Counted from the stretch's first letter, positions 25,220-32,597 are shown. The stretch: DNA of 34,681 nt from Polaromonas sp. (GCA_025362315.1 JANYGP010000115.1:1-34681); one strand, 5' to 3'. Numbers and translations are program-made. Notes: generated from the sequence alone by a model not told the origin.

Positions 25220-26464
25220 TCAAGCCTTGACCTTGAAGCTGTCAGCGTATTTGGCCGGGTCCTTGCCGTCCCACACCACGCCGTCCATCAGCTTGCTGGC
25301 GCGCATCATGTCTTTGGGCACACTGATCCTGGCAGCTGTTGCAGCTTGTTTGTAAATGTCAATCTGGCTGACTTGCCTGGCCACGGCCAGGTAGTCGGGG
25401 TGGTCCTTCAAAATGCCCCAGCGCTTGTGCTGCGTTAAAAACCACATGCCGTCAGACAGGTAAGGAAAGTTGACAAAGCCGTCTGCCGAGAACTTCATGT
25501 AGTTCGGGTCGTCCCAAGTCTTGCCGAGCCCGTTTTGGTAGCGCCCCAAAATGCGCTGGTTGATGGCATCCACGCTGGTGTTGACATAGCTCTTGTCGGC
25601 AATGGTTTCGGCCATCTTGGTTTTGTTGCTCAGGCTGGCGTCAATCCATTTGCCTGCCTCCAGAATGGCGGCCGTCACGGCACGGCAGGTGTTGGGGTTT
25701 TTCTTGGCGAAATCCCCGGTGGTGGCCAGCACTTTTTCAGGGTGGTCTTTCCAGATGTCCTGCGTGGTCATGGCGGTCACGCCAATGCCGTCGATGATGG
25801 CGCGGTGGTTCCACGGCTCGCCGACACAAAAGCCGTCCATGTTGCCCACCCGCATGTTGGCCACCATTTGCGGCGGCGGCACTGTGATGACTTTGGCGTC
25901 CTTCATCGGGTCAATGCCGTTGGCGGCCAGCCAGTAGTACAGCCACATGGCGTGGGTGCCGGTGGGGAAGGTTTGCGCGAAGGTGTATTCCTTCTTCTCG
26001 GTTTTCATCAGTTTGGCAAGCGACGGCCCGTCGACAGCGCCCTTGTCCGCCAGCTTCTTGCTCAGCGTGATGGCCTGGCCGTTGTGGTTCAGCGTCATCA
26101 ACACGGCCATGTCTTTTTTGTTGCCACCCGCACCGAGATGCACGCCGTAGGTTTGGCCCAGCAGCATGTGCGTCATGTCGTTTTCACCCGCCACCACTTT
26201 GTCGCGGATGCTGGCCCAGCTGGCTTCTTTGCTGGGCACGATGGTGACGCCGTATTTTTTGTCCAGCCCCAGCACAGACGCCATCACGATGCTGGCGCAG
26301 TCAGTCAGCGGAATAAAACCTACCTTGACTTCTTTTTTCTCGGGAGCGTCCGAGCCTTGGGCATAGGCCACGGCGCGCAGGGCAGGGCTGATACCCACAG
26401 CGCTCATACCAGCGGCTTGCAACACGACACGTCGCGAAAGCATTGATTTGCTCAGATCAGTCAT
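25220..26464 (-). CDS. nrtA: Nitrate/nitrite-type ABC transporter substrate-binding protein (Tat substrate)
   Basis: 414-aa periplasmic binding protein of the NrtA/CmpA family. The N-terminus is a twin-arginine signal: S-R11-R12-V-V-L followed by a hydrophobic stretch and a probable cleavage at AYA/QG (35/36). The mature part starts EVKVGFIPLTDCASIVMAS, the family hallmark. It also has TFPTGTHAMWLYYWLAANGIDP and NMRVGNMDGFCVGEPWN, the anion-site region. I chose the ATG at 26464 because GGAG lies 7 nt upstream and the signal peptide begins there; the longer open frame has a Cys-rich, unrelated start. It heads nrtA-nrtB-nrtD. A sigma-54 promoter, an NtrC-type site and a structured leader lie upstream, fitting nitrogen-controlled nitrate uptake. 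Confidence 0.93.
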   Translation of the reverse strand: MTDLSKSMLSRRVVLQAAGMSAVGISPALRAVAYAQGSDAPEKKEVKVGFIPLTDCASIVMASVLGLDKKYGVTIVPSKEASWASIRDKVVAGENDMTHMLLGQTYGVHLGAGGNKKDMAVLMTLNHNGQAITLSKKLADKGAVDGPSLAKLMKTEKKEYTFAQTFPTGTHAMWLYYWLAANGIDPMKDAKVITVPPPQMVANMRVGNMDGFCVGEPWNHRAIIDGIGVTAMTTQDIWKDHPEKVLATTGDFAKKNPNTCRAVTAAILEAGKWIDASLSNKTKMAETIADKSYVNTSVDAINQRILGRYQNGLGKTWDDPNYMKFSADGFVNFPYLSDGMWFLTQHKRWGILKDHPDYLAVARQVSQIDIYKQAATAARISVPKDMMRASKLMDGVVWDGKDPAKYADSFKVKA

Positions 26465-26495
26465 AAAAAAACTCCAGGACAAGTTAAACCGGGAG
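26465..26495 (-). terminator. Terminator-like hairpin in the nrtA leader overlapping the SD
   Basis: On the minus strand, CTCC(C)GG and CC(T)GGAG pair across a 10-nt loop (26472-26495), with one internal mismatch. Seven T follow (26465-26471), and the nrtA ATG comes immediately after. The stem includes the SD GGAG. It is a weak hairpin, but its position suggests attenuation or translational masking. Confidence 0.45.
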
Positions 26496-26519
26496 GTGCT
26501 TGCACACCACTGTTGCGTT

Positions 26520-26586
26520 GTCCGCAATGCACAAACCGGACACGTTCGTTCTTTTGGGCCAGACACATGGCTGTCAAGTGTCTGGC
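26520..26586 (-). promoter_or_regulatory. Two stem-loops in the nrtA leader
   Basis: A 9-bp perfect stem GCCAGACAC/GTGTCTGGC (26558-26586, 11-nt loop) is followed downstream by GTCCG/CGGAC (26520-26541, 12-nt loop). Both lie between the predicted transcription start near 26592 and nrtA. Nitrate-assimilation leaders are often controlled by ANTAR antiterminators. However, these loops are not the paired hexaloops that ANTAR proteins bind, so that link is unproven. Confidence 0.5.
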
Positions 26587-26601
26587 TGACGTGACTACAA
26601 C

Positions 26602-26617
26602 AGCAAAAGCTGTGCCA
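26602..26617 (-). promoter_or_regulatory. Sigma-54 promoter (-24/-12) of nrtA
   Basis: On the minus strand the sequence is TGGCACAGCTTTTGCT, an exact match to the sigma-54 consensus TGGCAC-N5-TTGCW. It points at nrtA, 138 bp from the ATG, and implies a transcription start near 26592. Confidence 0.85.
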
Positions 26618-26677
26618 GGACGATTGCGACGGTTTATGAAGCTTGAAGAAGTTTTTCTACTGACTAAAAGTGCCAAA

Positions 26678-26721
26678 GCCCGGCATATAACGGGCGCTAG
26701 CTGCTATAGAAACAATAGTGC
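26678..26721 (+). repeat. Interspersed ~45-bp element, copy G
   Basis: GCCCGGCATATAACGGGCGC, followed by TAGCTGCTATAGAAACAATA, matches the family in plus orientation. It sits between the NtrC-type dyad and the sigma-54 promoter of nrtA. Confidence 0.65.
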
Positions 26722-26732
26722 GGTAAAAGTGG

Positions 26733-26757
26733 GTGCAACCCCGCGCGGGGATTGCAC
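26733..26757. repeat. GC-rich hairpin upstream of nrtA
   Basis: GTGCAACCCCGC and GCGGGGATTGCAC are complementary except for one bulged A. It overlaps the NtrC-type dyad and lies 30 bp after the stop of the upstream gene on the minus strand. No T-run follows, so a terminator role for that gene is possible but not classic. Confidence 0.65.
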
Positions 26758-26769
26758 ACTATTTGTGCA
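26753..26769. promoter_or_regulatory. NtrC-type binding dyad
   Basis: TGCACACTATTTGTGCA has the perfect TGCAC-N7-GTGCA form of NtrC sites. Its centre is about 170 bp upstream of the predicted sigma-54 start, a normal enhancer distance. A further TGCACC lies just beside it (26771-26776). Confidence 0.7.
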
Positions 26770-26786
26770 GTGCACCATTTGCAGGC

Positions 26787-28133
26787 TTATCGCTGCTGAA
26801 ACAGCACCAGTCGTGTTTCTTTGGATTGATCACCACGGCTTGCATTGATGGTGACTTCAAACCGCGCGCCCGGTACCGGGATTTGCGGCTGAAAGTTAAA
26901 TGCAAAATTACCTTGCGCATCTGAGCGAATCGACGTGTTCAGTATTTGCTGGTTGATGCCGAAAATTCCGGCGATAGCTGCAATAGCCTGCACTTGCACA
27001 TCAACTTTTGCATCGGGCGCCGTGCGGCCGCGCACTTCAATGGCACCGCTGGGCACTTGCGCATTGTTGGCGTGGCTGGTGATGTCCAGCGGGAACACTG
27101 CTGCAGCAGCGGGCGTTTGCGGGCCAGTAACTACAAATGTCCAGTTCTGGCGTACTGCATTGCCGGCGTTGTCTGCAGCTGTGACTTCAATGGGGTAGGT
27201 GCCAGCACGCAACTCGCCGCGCCATGTCAAGAATTGCGCGGTAATGCTCGCGTTGCGCGTTTGATCCTGGCCACCAATCATCAGTTTGACGGTTTTTGGA
27301 TCTACGCCAACACCGCCCATGTCGTCAAACGTAGCCGACACCGAAATAGGGTTGCCTGTAACGACTTCATTGTTCTTGGGTGCCAGGTTTTTGACGGTTG
27401 GCGGGCGCGCGTCTACCAGCAATGCCTGGTTGAGTCTGGAGCGTGTCACCTGCCCGTTTGCCTCAAGTGACATCGTGATGGTGAGCGATGCAGGAAAATT
27501 GTCATTGCGCCGAATCGTGTAGCCGCCTTCATATCGGCCGGGCCGGACTTCTGGCATGGCCACATTTTGAACAACACCGTCAATGTTCAAAAGGGCGCGG
27601 CCTCCGGGTGTGCCTGTTGCTGCAAATCTGAGTTCAGCACCCGGCTCAATTCGTGCGATGGGTGTGACGCTGAATCGTTCTATGACTGGCAAAGTGGCTG
27701 CAGGCTGCGGCGTTACCACCGCCGGTGTGGCTGGTGGCGCGGCCGTTACTGGTGCAGCAGTAAACGCCTGAGAGGCCACGCTGGTCATTCCGCGCAGGCG
27801 CAGCGATGCGCGCGCCGCTGGTTGTGCGCCCAGCCGGTCACGGCGGCTCACGGTGTAGGAGCCCTCATAAATTCCCTGGCTGACTTCCCGCATCACGATG
27901 TTTTTACTCACACCTGTGATGCGCACGCTTGCCTGGGCTCTGGGTGTGCCTTCAAGCGTGAAATCAATGTCGCTGCCGGGTACTACTGGCGCAACTGCGT
28001 CAACAGTAAACGAGCTGATTTGCGGGGCAGTTTTATTGCGTGGTTGAGCATGTGCCAGGTGCGGCAGCGTTGCCATCAATCCGGCGGCAATCGCCGGACC
28101 AAGCAGCTTTAAAACAGTTTTAAAAATTTTCAT
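26787..28133 (-). CDS. Secreted protein with Ig-like repeats, function unknown
   Basis: 448-aa product with a Sec signal peptide (MKIFKTVLKLLG..., probable cleavage after LAHA, residue 29). The mature part holds two similar repeats. Each starts with an ISSFTVDAVAPVVPGS or IERFSVTPIARIEPGA strand, then G-T-P, an NIVMREV or NVAMPEV segment, and YEGSYTVSRRD or YEGGYTIRRND. After them come two Ig-like or bacterial Big-like domains (PPTVKNLAPKNNEVV and LDITSHANNAQVP). This fits a periplasmic or surface beta-sandwich protein, and I do not recognise a characterised family. I chose the ATG at 28133 because the signal peptide begins there; the SD is weak. It diverges from tsaD and lies upstream of nrtA on the same strand, but is separated from it by the sigma-54 control region. 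Confidence 0.8.
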   Translation of the reverse strand: MKIFKTVLKLLGPAIAAGLMATLPHLAHAQPRNKTAPQISSFTVDAVAPVVPGSDIDFTLEGTPRAQASVRITGVSKNIVMREVSQGIYEGSYTVSRRDRLGAQPAARASLRLRGMTSVASQAFTAAPVTAAPPATPAVVTPQPAATLPVIERFSVTPIARIEPGAELRFAATGTPGGRALLNIDGVVQNVAMPEVRPGRYEGGYTIRRNDNFPASLTITMSLEANGQVTRSRLNQALLVDARPPTVKNLAPKNNEVVTGNPISVSATFDDMGGVGVDPKTVKLMIGGQDQTRNASITAQFLTWRGELRAGTYPIEVTAADNAGNAVRQNWTFVVTGPQTPAAAAVFPLDITSHANNAQVPSGAIEVRGRTAPDAKVDVQVQAIAAIAGIFGINQQILNTSIRSDAQGNFAFNFQPQIPVPGARFEVTINASRGDQSKETRLVLFQQR

Positions 28134-28428
28134 GAGGTGTCTACTTTGTTCTGCGGGTAAATTGTTCACGGGCGTAATAGTTGTATCGCAATTAACTTGA
28201 AAAGCTTGTAGGCAACCGCCGACAGCCAGCAAGCATTTGTGATTTCGCACATGACCAACGCTGTTTTTCTGAACAACATTAAGGGCCACCTAGACAACGG
28301 ATGAGCACACTGTTGGTTGACGAACAATGTTTTAACGTCGCCGAAATAGGCTGACGTTTGAGTTAAATCAACTTCGTTCTTTCGACAGACAAGCGGGCCA
28401 GTTTTAAGCCAAACCGTACACTGCCAAC
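28134..28428. other. Divergent spacer between the Ig-like gene and tsaD
   Basis: No gene was recognised. A 9-bp hairpin with a single bulge (AACGTC-GCC, GAAATA loop, GGC-T-GACGTT) spans 28334-28358, upstream of tsaD. No confident promoter hexamers were found, and tsaD has no clear SD. Confidence 0.45.
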
Positions 28429-29466
28429 ATGATTATTTTGGGTTTTGAATCAAGCTGCGATGAGACAGGTGTGGCGATTGTTGACGCATCAGGCACAGGT
28501 GTACCAAAGTTGCTGGCGCACGCACTTTTCAGTCAAATTGACATGCACCAGGCCTATGGCGGCGTGGTGCCCGAGCTGGCCAGTCGGGACCATATTCAAC
28601 GCGTGTTGCCGCTCACCACACAAGTCTTGCAAGATGCTGGCCTGGTATTAAACCAAGTTGACTTAGTGGCTTACACGCGCGGCCCGGGCCTGGCAGGCGC
28701 ACTGCTGGTGGGTGCCGGTGTGGCTTGCGCCATGGCCGCTGCCCTTGGCAAGTCCGTGATGGGCGTGCACCACCTCGAAGGGCATTTGCTGTCGCCCTTT
28801 TTAAGCAATGACCCGCCTGAATTTCCATTTGTCGCCTTGCTGGTGTCTGGCGGGCATACGCAGCTGATGCGGGTTGACCGCGTGGGCAGCTATGAGCTGC
28901 TCGGCGAAAGCATTGACGACGCGGCTGGCGAGGCGTTTGACAAGTCGGCCAAGCTGATGGGGTTGCCCTACCCCGGCGGGCCGCACCTGGCCAGGCTGGC
29001 AGAGCATGGCGACAGCATTGCCTTTAAATTGCCGCGTCCCTTGCTGCACAGTGGCAATCTGGACTTTTCATTCGCCGGGCTGAAAACAGCGGTGCTGACG
29101 CAGGCCAAAAAACTCGGTGACCAGTTGGACGCGCGCAAAGCCGATCTGGCGGCATCTACCCAGGCCGCCATCGTTGATGTGCTGGTTAAAAAGTCCATGG
29201 CTGCCATGACGCAGACAGGTTTGAGTCGCCTGGTGGTGGCGGGCGGTGTGGGTGCGAATGCGCTGCTGCGCAGCGAGCTGAACGCGGCGTGCGCCAAACG
29301 TGGCGTTCGGGTGCATTACCCGGAGCTGCACTTGTGCACCGACAACGGCGCCATGATTGCGCTGGCTGCGGGCATGCGGCTGCAGGCCGGGCTGGAGACT
29401 TTGCAAGGCGGCTACACTTTCGACGTTTTGCCCCGGTGGGGTTTGGCTGAAATCAGTCAAAAATAG
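28429..29466 (+). CDS. tsaD: tRNA N6-adenosine threonylcarbamoyltransferase TsaD
   Basis: 345-aa ASKHA-fold protein that, with TsaB and TsaE, transfers the threonylcarbamoyl group to A37 of ANN-decoding tRNAs. It starts [16 protein letters not shown], the family hallmark. The metal-binding motif is HHLEGH (H115 and H119), with D305 in [16 protein letters not shown] and [10 protein letters not shown] are also conserved. The length is normal and no SD is evident before the ATG. It is divergent from the Ig-like gene. A copy of the interspersed element follows 31 bp after its stop. Confidence 0.97.
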   Translation: MIILGFESSCDETGVAIVDASGTGVPKLLAHALFSQIDMHQAYGGVVPELASRDHIQRVLPLTTQVLQDAGLVLNQVDLVAYTRGPGLAGALLVGAGVACAMAAALGKSVMGVHHLEGHLLSPFLSNDPPEFPFVALLVSGGHTQLMRVDRVGSYELLGESIDDAAGEAFDKSAKLMGLPYPGGPHLARLAEHGDSIAFKLPRPLLHSGNLDFSFAGLKTAVLTQAKKLGDQLDARKADLAASTQAAIVDVLVKKSMAAMTQTGLSRLVVAGGVGANALLRSELNAACAKRGVRVHYPELHLCTDNGAMIALAAGMRLQAGLETLQGGYTFDVLPRWGLAEISQK

Positions 29467-29497
29467 CCTGAACAGGCACTAGATTTGCATTAAATAG

Positions 29498-29547
29498 TGC
29501 TATAGCCCAAGTAAAATGTGCGCAAGCAGCTCCTGAAAATATAGCAA
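29498..29547 (+). repeat. Interspersed ~45-bp element, copy E
   Basis: Starts TGCTATAGCCCAAGTAAAAT, continues with GCGCAAGCAGCTCCTGAA and ends ATATAGCAATA. The inverted GCTAT and ATAGC ends are best seen in this copy. It abuts the start region of the following binding-protein gene. Confidence 0.8.
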
Positions 29548-29555
29548 TATAAATT

Positions 29556-30809
29556 TTGAAAACTTTTAAAAATATTCTTTTCATGTTCGGTCTGGCTTTG
29601 TCGTTTTACGCTGTGGCCCAACCCGCACCGATCAAAGTCGCGCTGATTGAAAGCATGTCAGGCCCATTTGCCAACACGGGTGAAGCCGTGTTTCGCAACC
29701 TGGTCTGGGCGACTGAGCGGGTCAATGCACGCGGCGGGGTGAAGCTGGCAGGGGGTGCGCGCAATCTTCTGATTGAGCGTTACGACAGCAAGGGCCAAAA
29801 CGAAGAAGCGTTGAGCGCACTGCGCGCCGCGATTGACGACGGCGTGACGGTCATTGCCCAGGGCAACTCGTCAGCCACCGCAGCTGTGCTGATTGACGCC
29901 ATCAACAAACACAACGAGCGCGAGCCTGGCAAGCGCGTGCTGCTTTTGAATTACTCGGCGGTTGACCCAAGCCTGACCAATGAGAAATGCAGCTATTGGC
30001 ATTTCAGATTTGATGCGCATGCCGATATGCGCATGACGGCGCTGATGGAGGTTTTCAAAGACGACCAAGCCGTCAAAAGCGTTTATTTAATGGGTCAGGA
30101 CTACAGCTTTGGTCAATCGGTTTTGAAAGAAGCCAAAAGGCAAATCGCCGACAAGCGGCCTGATGTGCAGATTGTGGGCGACGAGCTGCACCCGCTGGGC
30201 CGGGTGAAAGACTTCATTCCGTATGCCGTAAAAATCAAGGCCAGCGGGGCGCAAGCTGTGCTCACGGGCAATTGGGGCAACGACTTGACGCTGCTGGTCA
30301 AGGCCGCCAAAGACGTGGGTTTTGACGGCAAGTTCTACACTTTTTACGGCAATGCATTGGGCGCGCCTGCGGCTATTGGCGATGCGGGCGTTGGCAAGGT
30401 CATTGCGGTGGCGGAGTGGTTCCCAAACGCATCCGGTGCTGCGTCAGAGTCGTTTTACCAGTCGTTTCGCCAGCGCTTTTCCGCGCCCAAAGACGACTAC
30501 GTTCACATGCGGATGCAGATGGTGATGGAGGCGCTGGCGCAGAGCATTGAAAAAGCTGGCTCAACCGAAGCAGGTGCAGTGGCTGCGCAAATGGAAAAAG
30601 CCGTGGTCACCATGGCCGGTCAAACCGGGACCATGCGCGCCAGTGACCACCAGTTTCAGCAGCCATTGCTGGTCGCCCAGATGGGCAAGCTGGGTGATGC
30701 TGGCGTCAAGTTTGATGTGGAAGGCTCGGGCTATGGGTTTCGGGTGATCAAAACCATCGCGAGTGACAAGGCGGCCATGCCCACCACTTGCAAAATGGCC
30801 CGGCCCTAG
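29556..30809 (+). CDS. Branched-chain amino acid/amide ABC transporter-type substrate-binding protein
   Basis: 417-aa periplasmic type I binding protein (LivK-like, HAAT family). A signal peptide (MKTFKNILFMFGLALSFYAVA/Q, cleavage after residue 21) is followed by IKVALIESMSGPFANTGEAV, the conserved first strand and ligand loop. GQDYSFGQSV and TGNWGNDLTLL are further family segments. The open frame begins with TTG at 29556, giving a normal Lys-containing signal; the first ATG (29583) would remove those Lys. No SD is visible, because the interspersed element copy E ends only about 9 nt upstream. No permease or ATPase gene is adjacent. The aminotransferase follows after 8 nt, so the two probably share a transcript. 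The ligand is unknown. Confidence 0.88.
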   Translation: MKTFKNILFMFGLALSFYAVAQPAPIKVALIESMSGPFANTGEAVFRNLVWATERVNARGGVKLAGGARNLLIERYDSKGQNEEALSALRAAIDDGVTVIAQGNSSATAAVLIDAINKHNEREPGKRVLLLNYSAVDPSLTNEKCSYWHFRFDAHADMRMTALMEVFKDDQAVKSVYLMGQDYSFGQSVLKEAKRQIADKRPDVQIVGDELHPLGRVKDFIPYAVKIKASGAQAVLTGNWGNDLTLLVKAAKDVGFDGKFYTFYGNALGAPAAIGDAGVGKVIAVAEWFPNASGAASESFYQSFRQRFSAPKDDYVHMRMQMVMEALAQSIEKAGSTEAGAVAAQMEKAVVTMAGQTGTMRASDHQFQQPLLVAQMGKLGDAGVKFDVEGSGYGFRVIKTIASDKAAMPTTCKMARP

Positions 30810-30817
30810 GAAGCACC

Positions 30818-32011
30818 ATGCGCCAAGCTGTTCTGGATCTTGAAGAATCGATGATCAGGCGCGTCGCCAATGCGGGCATGGGGCGCAGCGATGTGCTGAA
30901 GTTCTGGTTTGGTGAAAGCGATCAGGTCACGCCGCAATTCATTCGTGATGCCGCCGTGCTGTCTTTGCAGAATGGCGAAACCTTTTACGCACACAACCTG
31001 GGTTTGCCCGAGCTGCGCGAGGCAATTACGGGTTATGCCAATGGATTACGGGCGCCAGGCGCTACTGAAATTGGAGCAGGCCGAATTGCGGTGACGTCGG
31101 GCGGCGTCAATGCGCTGATGCTGGCAGTACAGGCTTTGGTCAACAGTGGCGATGAGGTCGTTGTGGTCACGCCCGTCTGGCCCAACCTGACAGGGCAGCC
31201 CGCCATCATGGGCGGGATTGTCAAACCCGTTAGTCTGAAACCAATCGCTGGACAGTGGCAACTGGACATGGCGGAGCTGTTGGCCGCTGTCACGTCCAGA
31301 ACAAAATTGCTGATACTCAACGCCCCCAACAACCCGACCGGCTGGACGCTCTCGCGGGCGCAGCAGCAAACCATCCTGGCACATTGCCGCGAAACAGGCA
31401 CCTGGATTTTGGCCGACGAGGTGTACGAGCGGCTGTACTTCGAGCCCACCGCCAACGGCTGCGCGCCCAGCTTTCTGGACATTTCTGGTGCCAATGACCG
31501 CGTGGTCGTGGCCAACAGTTTTTCCAAAAGCTTTTTGATGACTGGCTGGCGTCTGGGCTGGCTGGTGATGCCGCCAGAGATGACGGTGCAAATGGGCAAG
31601 CTGATTGAATTCAACACCTCGTGCGCACCGGTTTTTATCCAGCGAGCTGGTTTGGCAGCAATTGAACGCACGCTGGATGTGACGCCTCGCGTGGTGGCGC
31701 ACCTGAAAATCTGCCGCGATACGCTGGTCCCGCTGCTTCAAGCTGTGCCCGGCGTGCAGGTAGCTCCAGCCAAGGGCGGCATGTATGCGTTTTTCAGGCT
31801 GGTAGACCAGTCGAAATACGCTGATTCATTGCAAGTTGCGCAGCGGCTGGTGCTGGAGGCCGGACTGGGTCTGGCACCCGGCAACGCCTTCATGGCTCAT
31901 AACGGTACCCAGCCGAACGCAGATGCCCAAGGCTGGCTGCGCTGGTGCTTTGCCAGTCAGGACCTGGGCCGCCTGGAGCAAGGCGTACAGCGCCTGAAAA
32001 GCTGGCTATAA
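30818..32011 (+). CDS. PLP-dependent class I/II aminotransferase
   Basis: 397-aa fold-type I aminotransferase. The PLP lysine is K237 in NSFSKSFLMTGWRLGW. The cofactor loop NAPNNPTGW and ADEVYERLYF are clear. The ATG at 30818 is chosen because AGGAAG lies just upstream; it begins 8 nt after the TAG of the binding-protein gene. The segment GLRAPGATEIGAGRIAV is slightly longer than I expect for the family and is encoded by a stretch resembling the interspersed element. The closest enzymes act on aspartate or aromatic amino acids, but specificity cannot be fixed. Its stop codon overlaps the -10 box of the rpsO promoter. Confidence 0.9.
   Translation: MRQAVLDLEESMIRRVANAGMGRSDVLKFWFGESDQVTPQFIRDAAVLSLQNGETFYAHNLGLPELREAITGYANGLRAPGATEIGAGRIAVTSGGVNALMLAVQALVNSGDEVVVVTPVWPNLTGQPAIMGGIVKPVSLKPIAGQWQLDMAELLAAVTSRTKLLILNAPNNPTGWTLSRAQQQTILAHCRETGTWILADEVYERLYFEPTANGCAPSFLDISGANDRVVVANSFSKSFLMTGWRLGWLVMPPEMTVQMGKLIEFNTSCAPVFIQRAGLAAIERTLDVTPRVVAHLKICRDTLVPLLQAVPGVQVAPAKGGMYAFFRLVDQSKYADSLQVAQRLVLEAGLGLAPGNAFMAHNGTQPNADAQGWLRWCFASQDLGRLEQGVQRLKSWL
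31031..31078 (+). repeat. Possible interspersed element inside the aminotransferase gene, copy I
   Basis: GGTTATGCCAATGGATTACG, then GGCGCCAGGCGCTACTGAAA, then TTGGAGCA resembles the family in order and spacing, but less closely than the other copies. It could be coincidence in coding sequence. Confidence 0.3.
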
Positions 32012-32012
32012 T
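31984..32012 (+). promoter_or_regulatory. Putative promoter of rpsO
   Basis: A perfect -10 TATAAT (32007-32012) overlaps the aminotransferase stop codon. The -35 at 17 bp is CGTACA (31984-31989), which matches consensus only in its last three bases. Start would be near 32019, giving a leader of about 108 nt. Confidence 0.45.
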
Positions 32013-32039
32013 CATAGGCTTCACCCGGCCATCTGCTAG

Positions 32040-32090
32040 GCGATACACGACGACAAACGGTTAAATCTCACAGTGAGAAAACTGTATCGC
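32040..32090 (+). promoter_or_regulatory. Structured rpsO leader (candidate S15 autoregulatory element)
   Basis: GCGATACA (32040-32047) pairs perfectly with TGTATCGC (32083-32090), enclosing an inner TCTCAC/GTGAGA palindrome. S15 represses its own mRNA through leader structures in several bacterial groups, each with a different fold. The structure is seen here; the regulatory role is inferred. Confidence 0.5.
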
Positions 32091-32126
32091 TCGCAAGTTG
32101 CACTTTGATGTGCTGAAAAGGAAATC

Positions 32127-32393
32127 ATGATTGCAAAATCAATCAAGGCTGAAATCGTTCAGTCCAATGCACGTGCCGCTGGTGACACGGGCAGCCCTGA
32201 AGTTCAGGTGGCGTTGCTGACTGGCCGCATCAATGAGCTTACCCCCCATTTCAAAGCCAACGCCAAAGACCATCACGGTCGGCGTGGCCTCTTGAGAATG
32301 GTCAGCCGCCGCCGCAAGCTGTTGGACTATTTGAAGTCAAAAGACGCCAGCCGTTACACCGCGCTGATTGCCAAACTCGGTTTGCGCAAGTAA
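32127..32393 (+). CDS. rpsO: 30S ribosomal protein S15
   Basis: 88-aa S15, which binds 16S rRNA early in assembly of the small subunit platform. It has the conserved [27 protein letters not shown] and [10 protein letters not shown] segments, and normal length. AAAGGAA lies 4 nt before the ATG at 32127. A structured leader precedes it and a strong intrinsic terminator follows, with pnp next in the standard rpsO-pnp order. Confidence 0.98.
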   Translation: MIAKSIKAEIVQSNARAAGDTGSPEVQVALLTGRINELTPHFKANAKDHHGRRGLLRMVSRRRKLLDYLKSKDASRYTALIAKLGLRK

Positions 32394-32408
32394 TCGGTAA
32401 ATTTATTG

Positions 32409-32446
32409 AAAACGCCTGAGTTAGTCACCTAGCTCAGGCGTTTTTT
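32409..32446 (+). terminator. Intrinsic terminator between rpsO and pnp
   Basis: 12-bp perfect stem AAAACGCCTGAG/CTCAGGCGTTTT with a 12-nt loop, followed by a run of six T that begins within the stem. It lies 15 nt after the rpsO stop. Partial read-through into pnp is likely, as in other bacteria. Confidence 0.9.
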
Positions 32447-32491
32447 ACTTTAAAACAGTCGGAACAATGACGAAACGGATTCGAGCTGTGT

Positions 32492-32524
32492 CATTCCAAA
32501 AGCCAACCCAAGGTTTCTGGAATG
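32492..32524 (+). promoter_or_regulatory. pnp leader hairpin 1
   Basis: CATTCCA pairs with TGGAATG, extended inward past one mismatch by AAGCC/GGTTT around a 7-nt loop, about 12 bp in all. In E. coli a pnp leader hairpin is cut by RNase III and the product is degraded by PNPase (autocontrol). The position here is comparable, but the role is inferred. Confidence 0.55.
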
Positions 32525-32558
32525 GCAAAGTTTCCACAAGTCAAAATTCCGGGCCTTT

Positions 32559-32576
32559 CGCACTGCCTCAAGTGCG
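32559..32576 (+). promoter_or_regulatory. pnp leader hairpin 2
   Basis: CGCACT/AGTGCG, 6-bp perfect stem with a 6-nt loop, 10 nt upstream of the pnp SD (GGAG, 32587-32590). Confidence 0.45.
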
Positions 32577-32597
32577 TGGTATTTCTGGAGATAAACC

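Noticed and set aside
26520..26586. ANTAR (NasT/NasR) paired-hexaloop leader
   Set aside because: Two stem-loops exist, but their loops are 11 and 12 nt and do not show the required hexaloop pattern.
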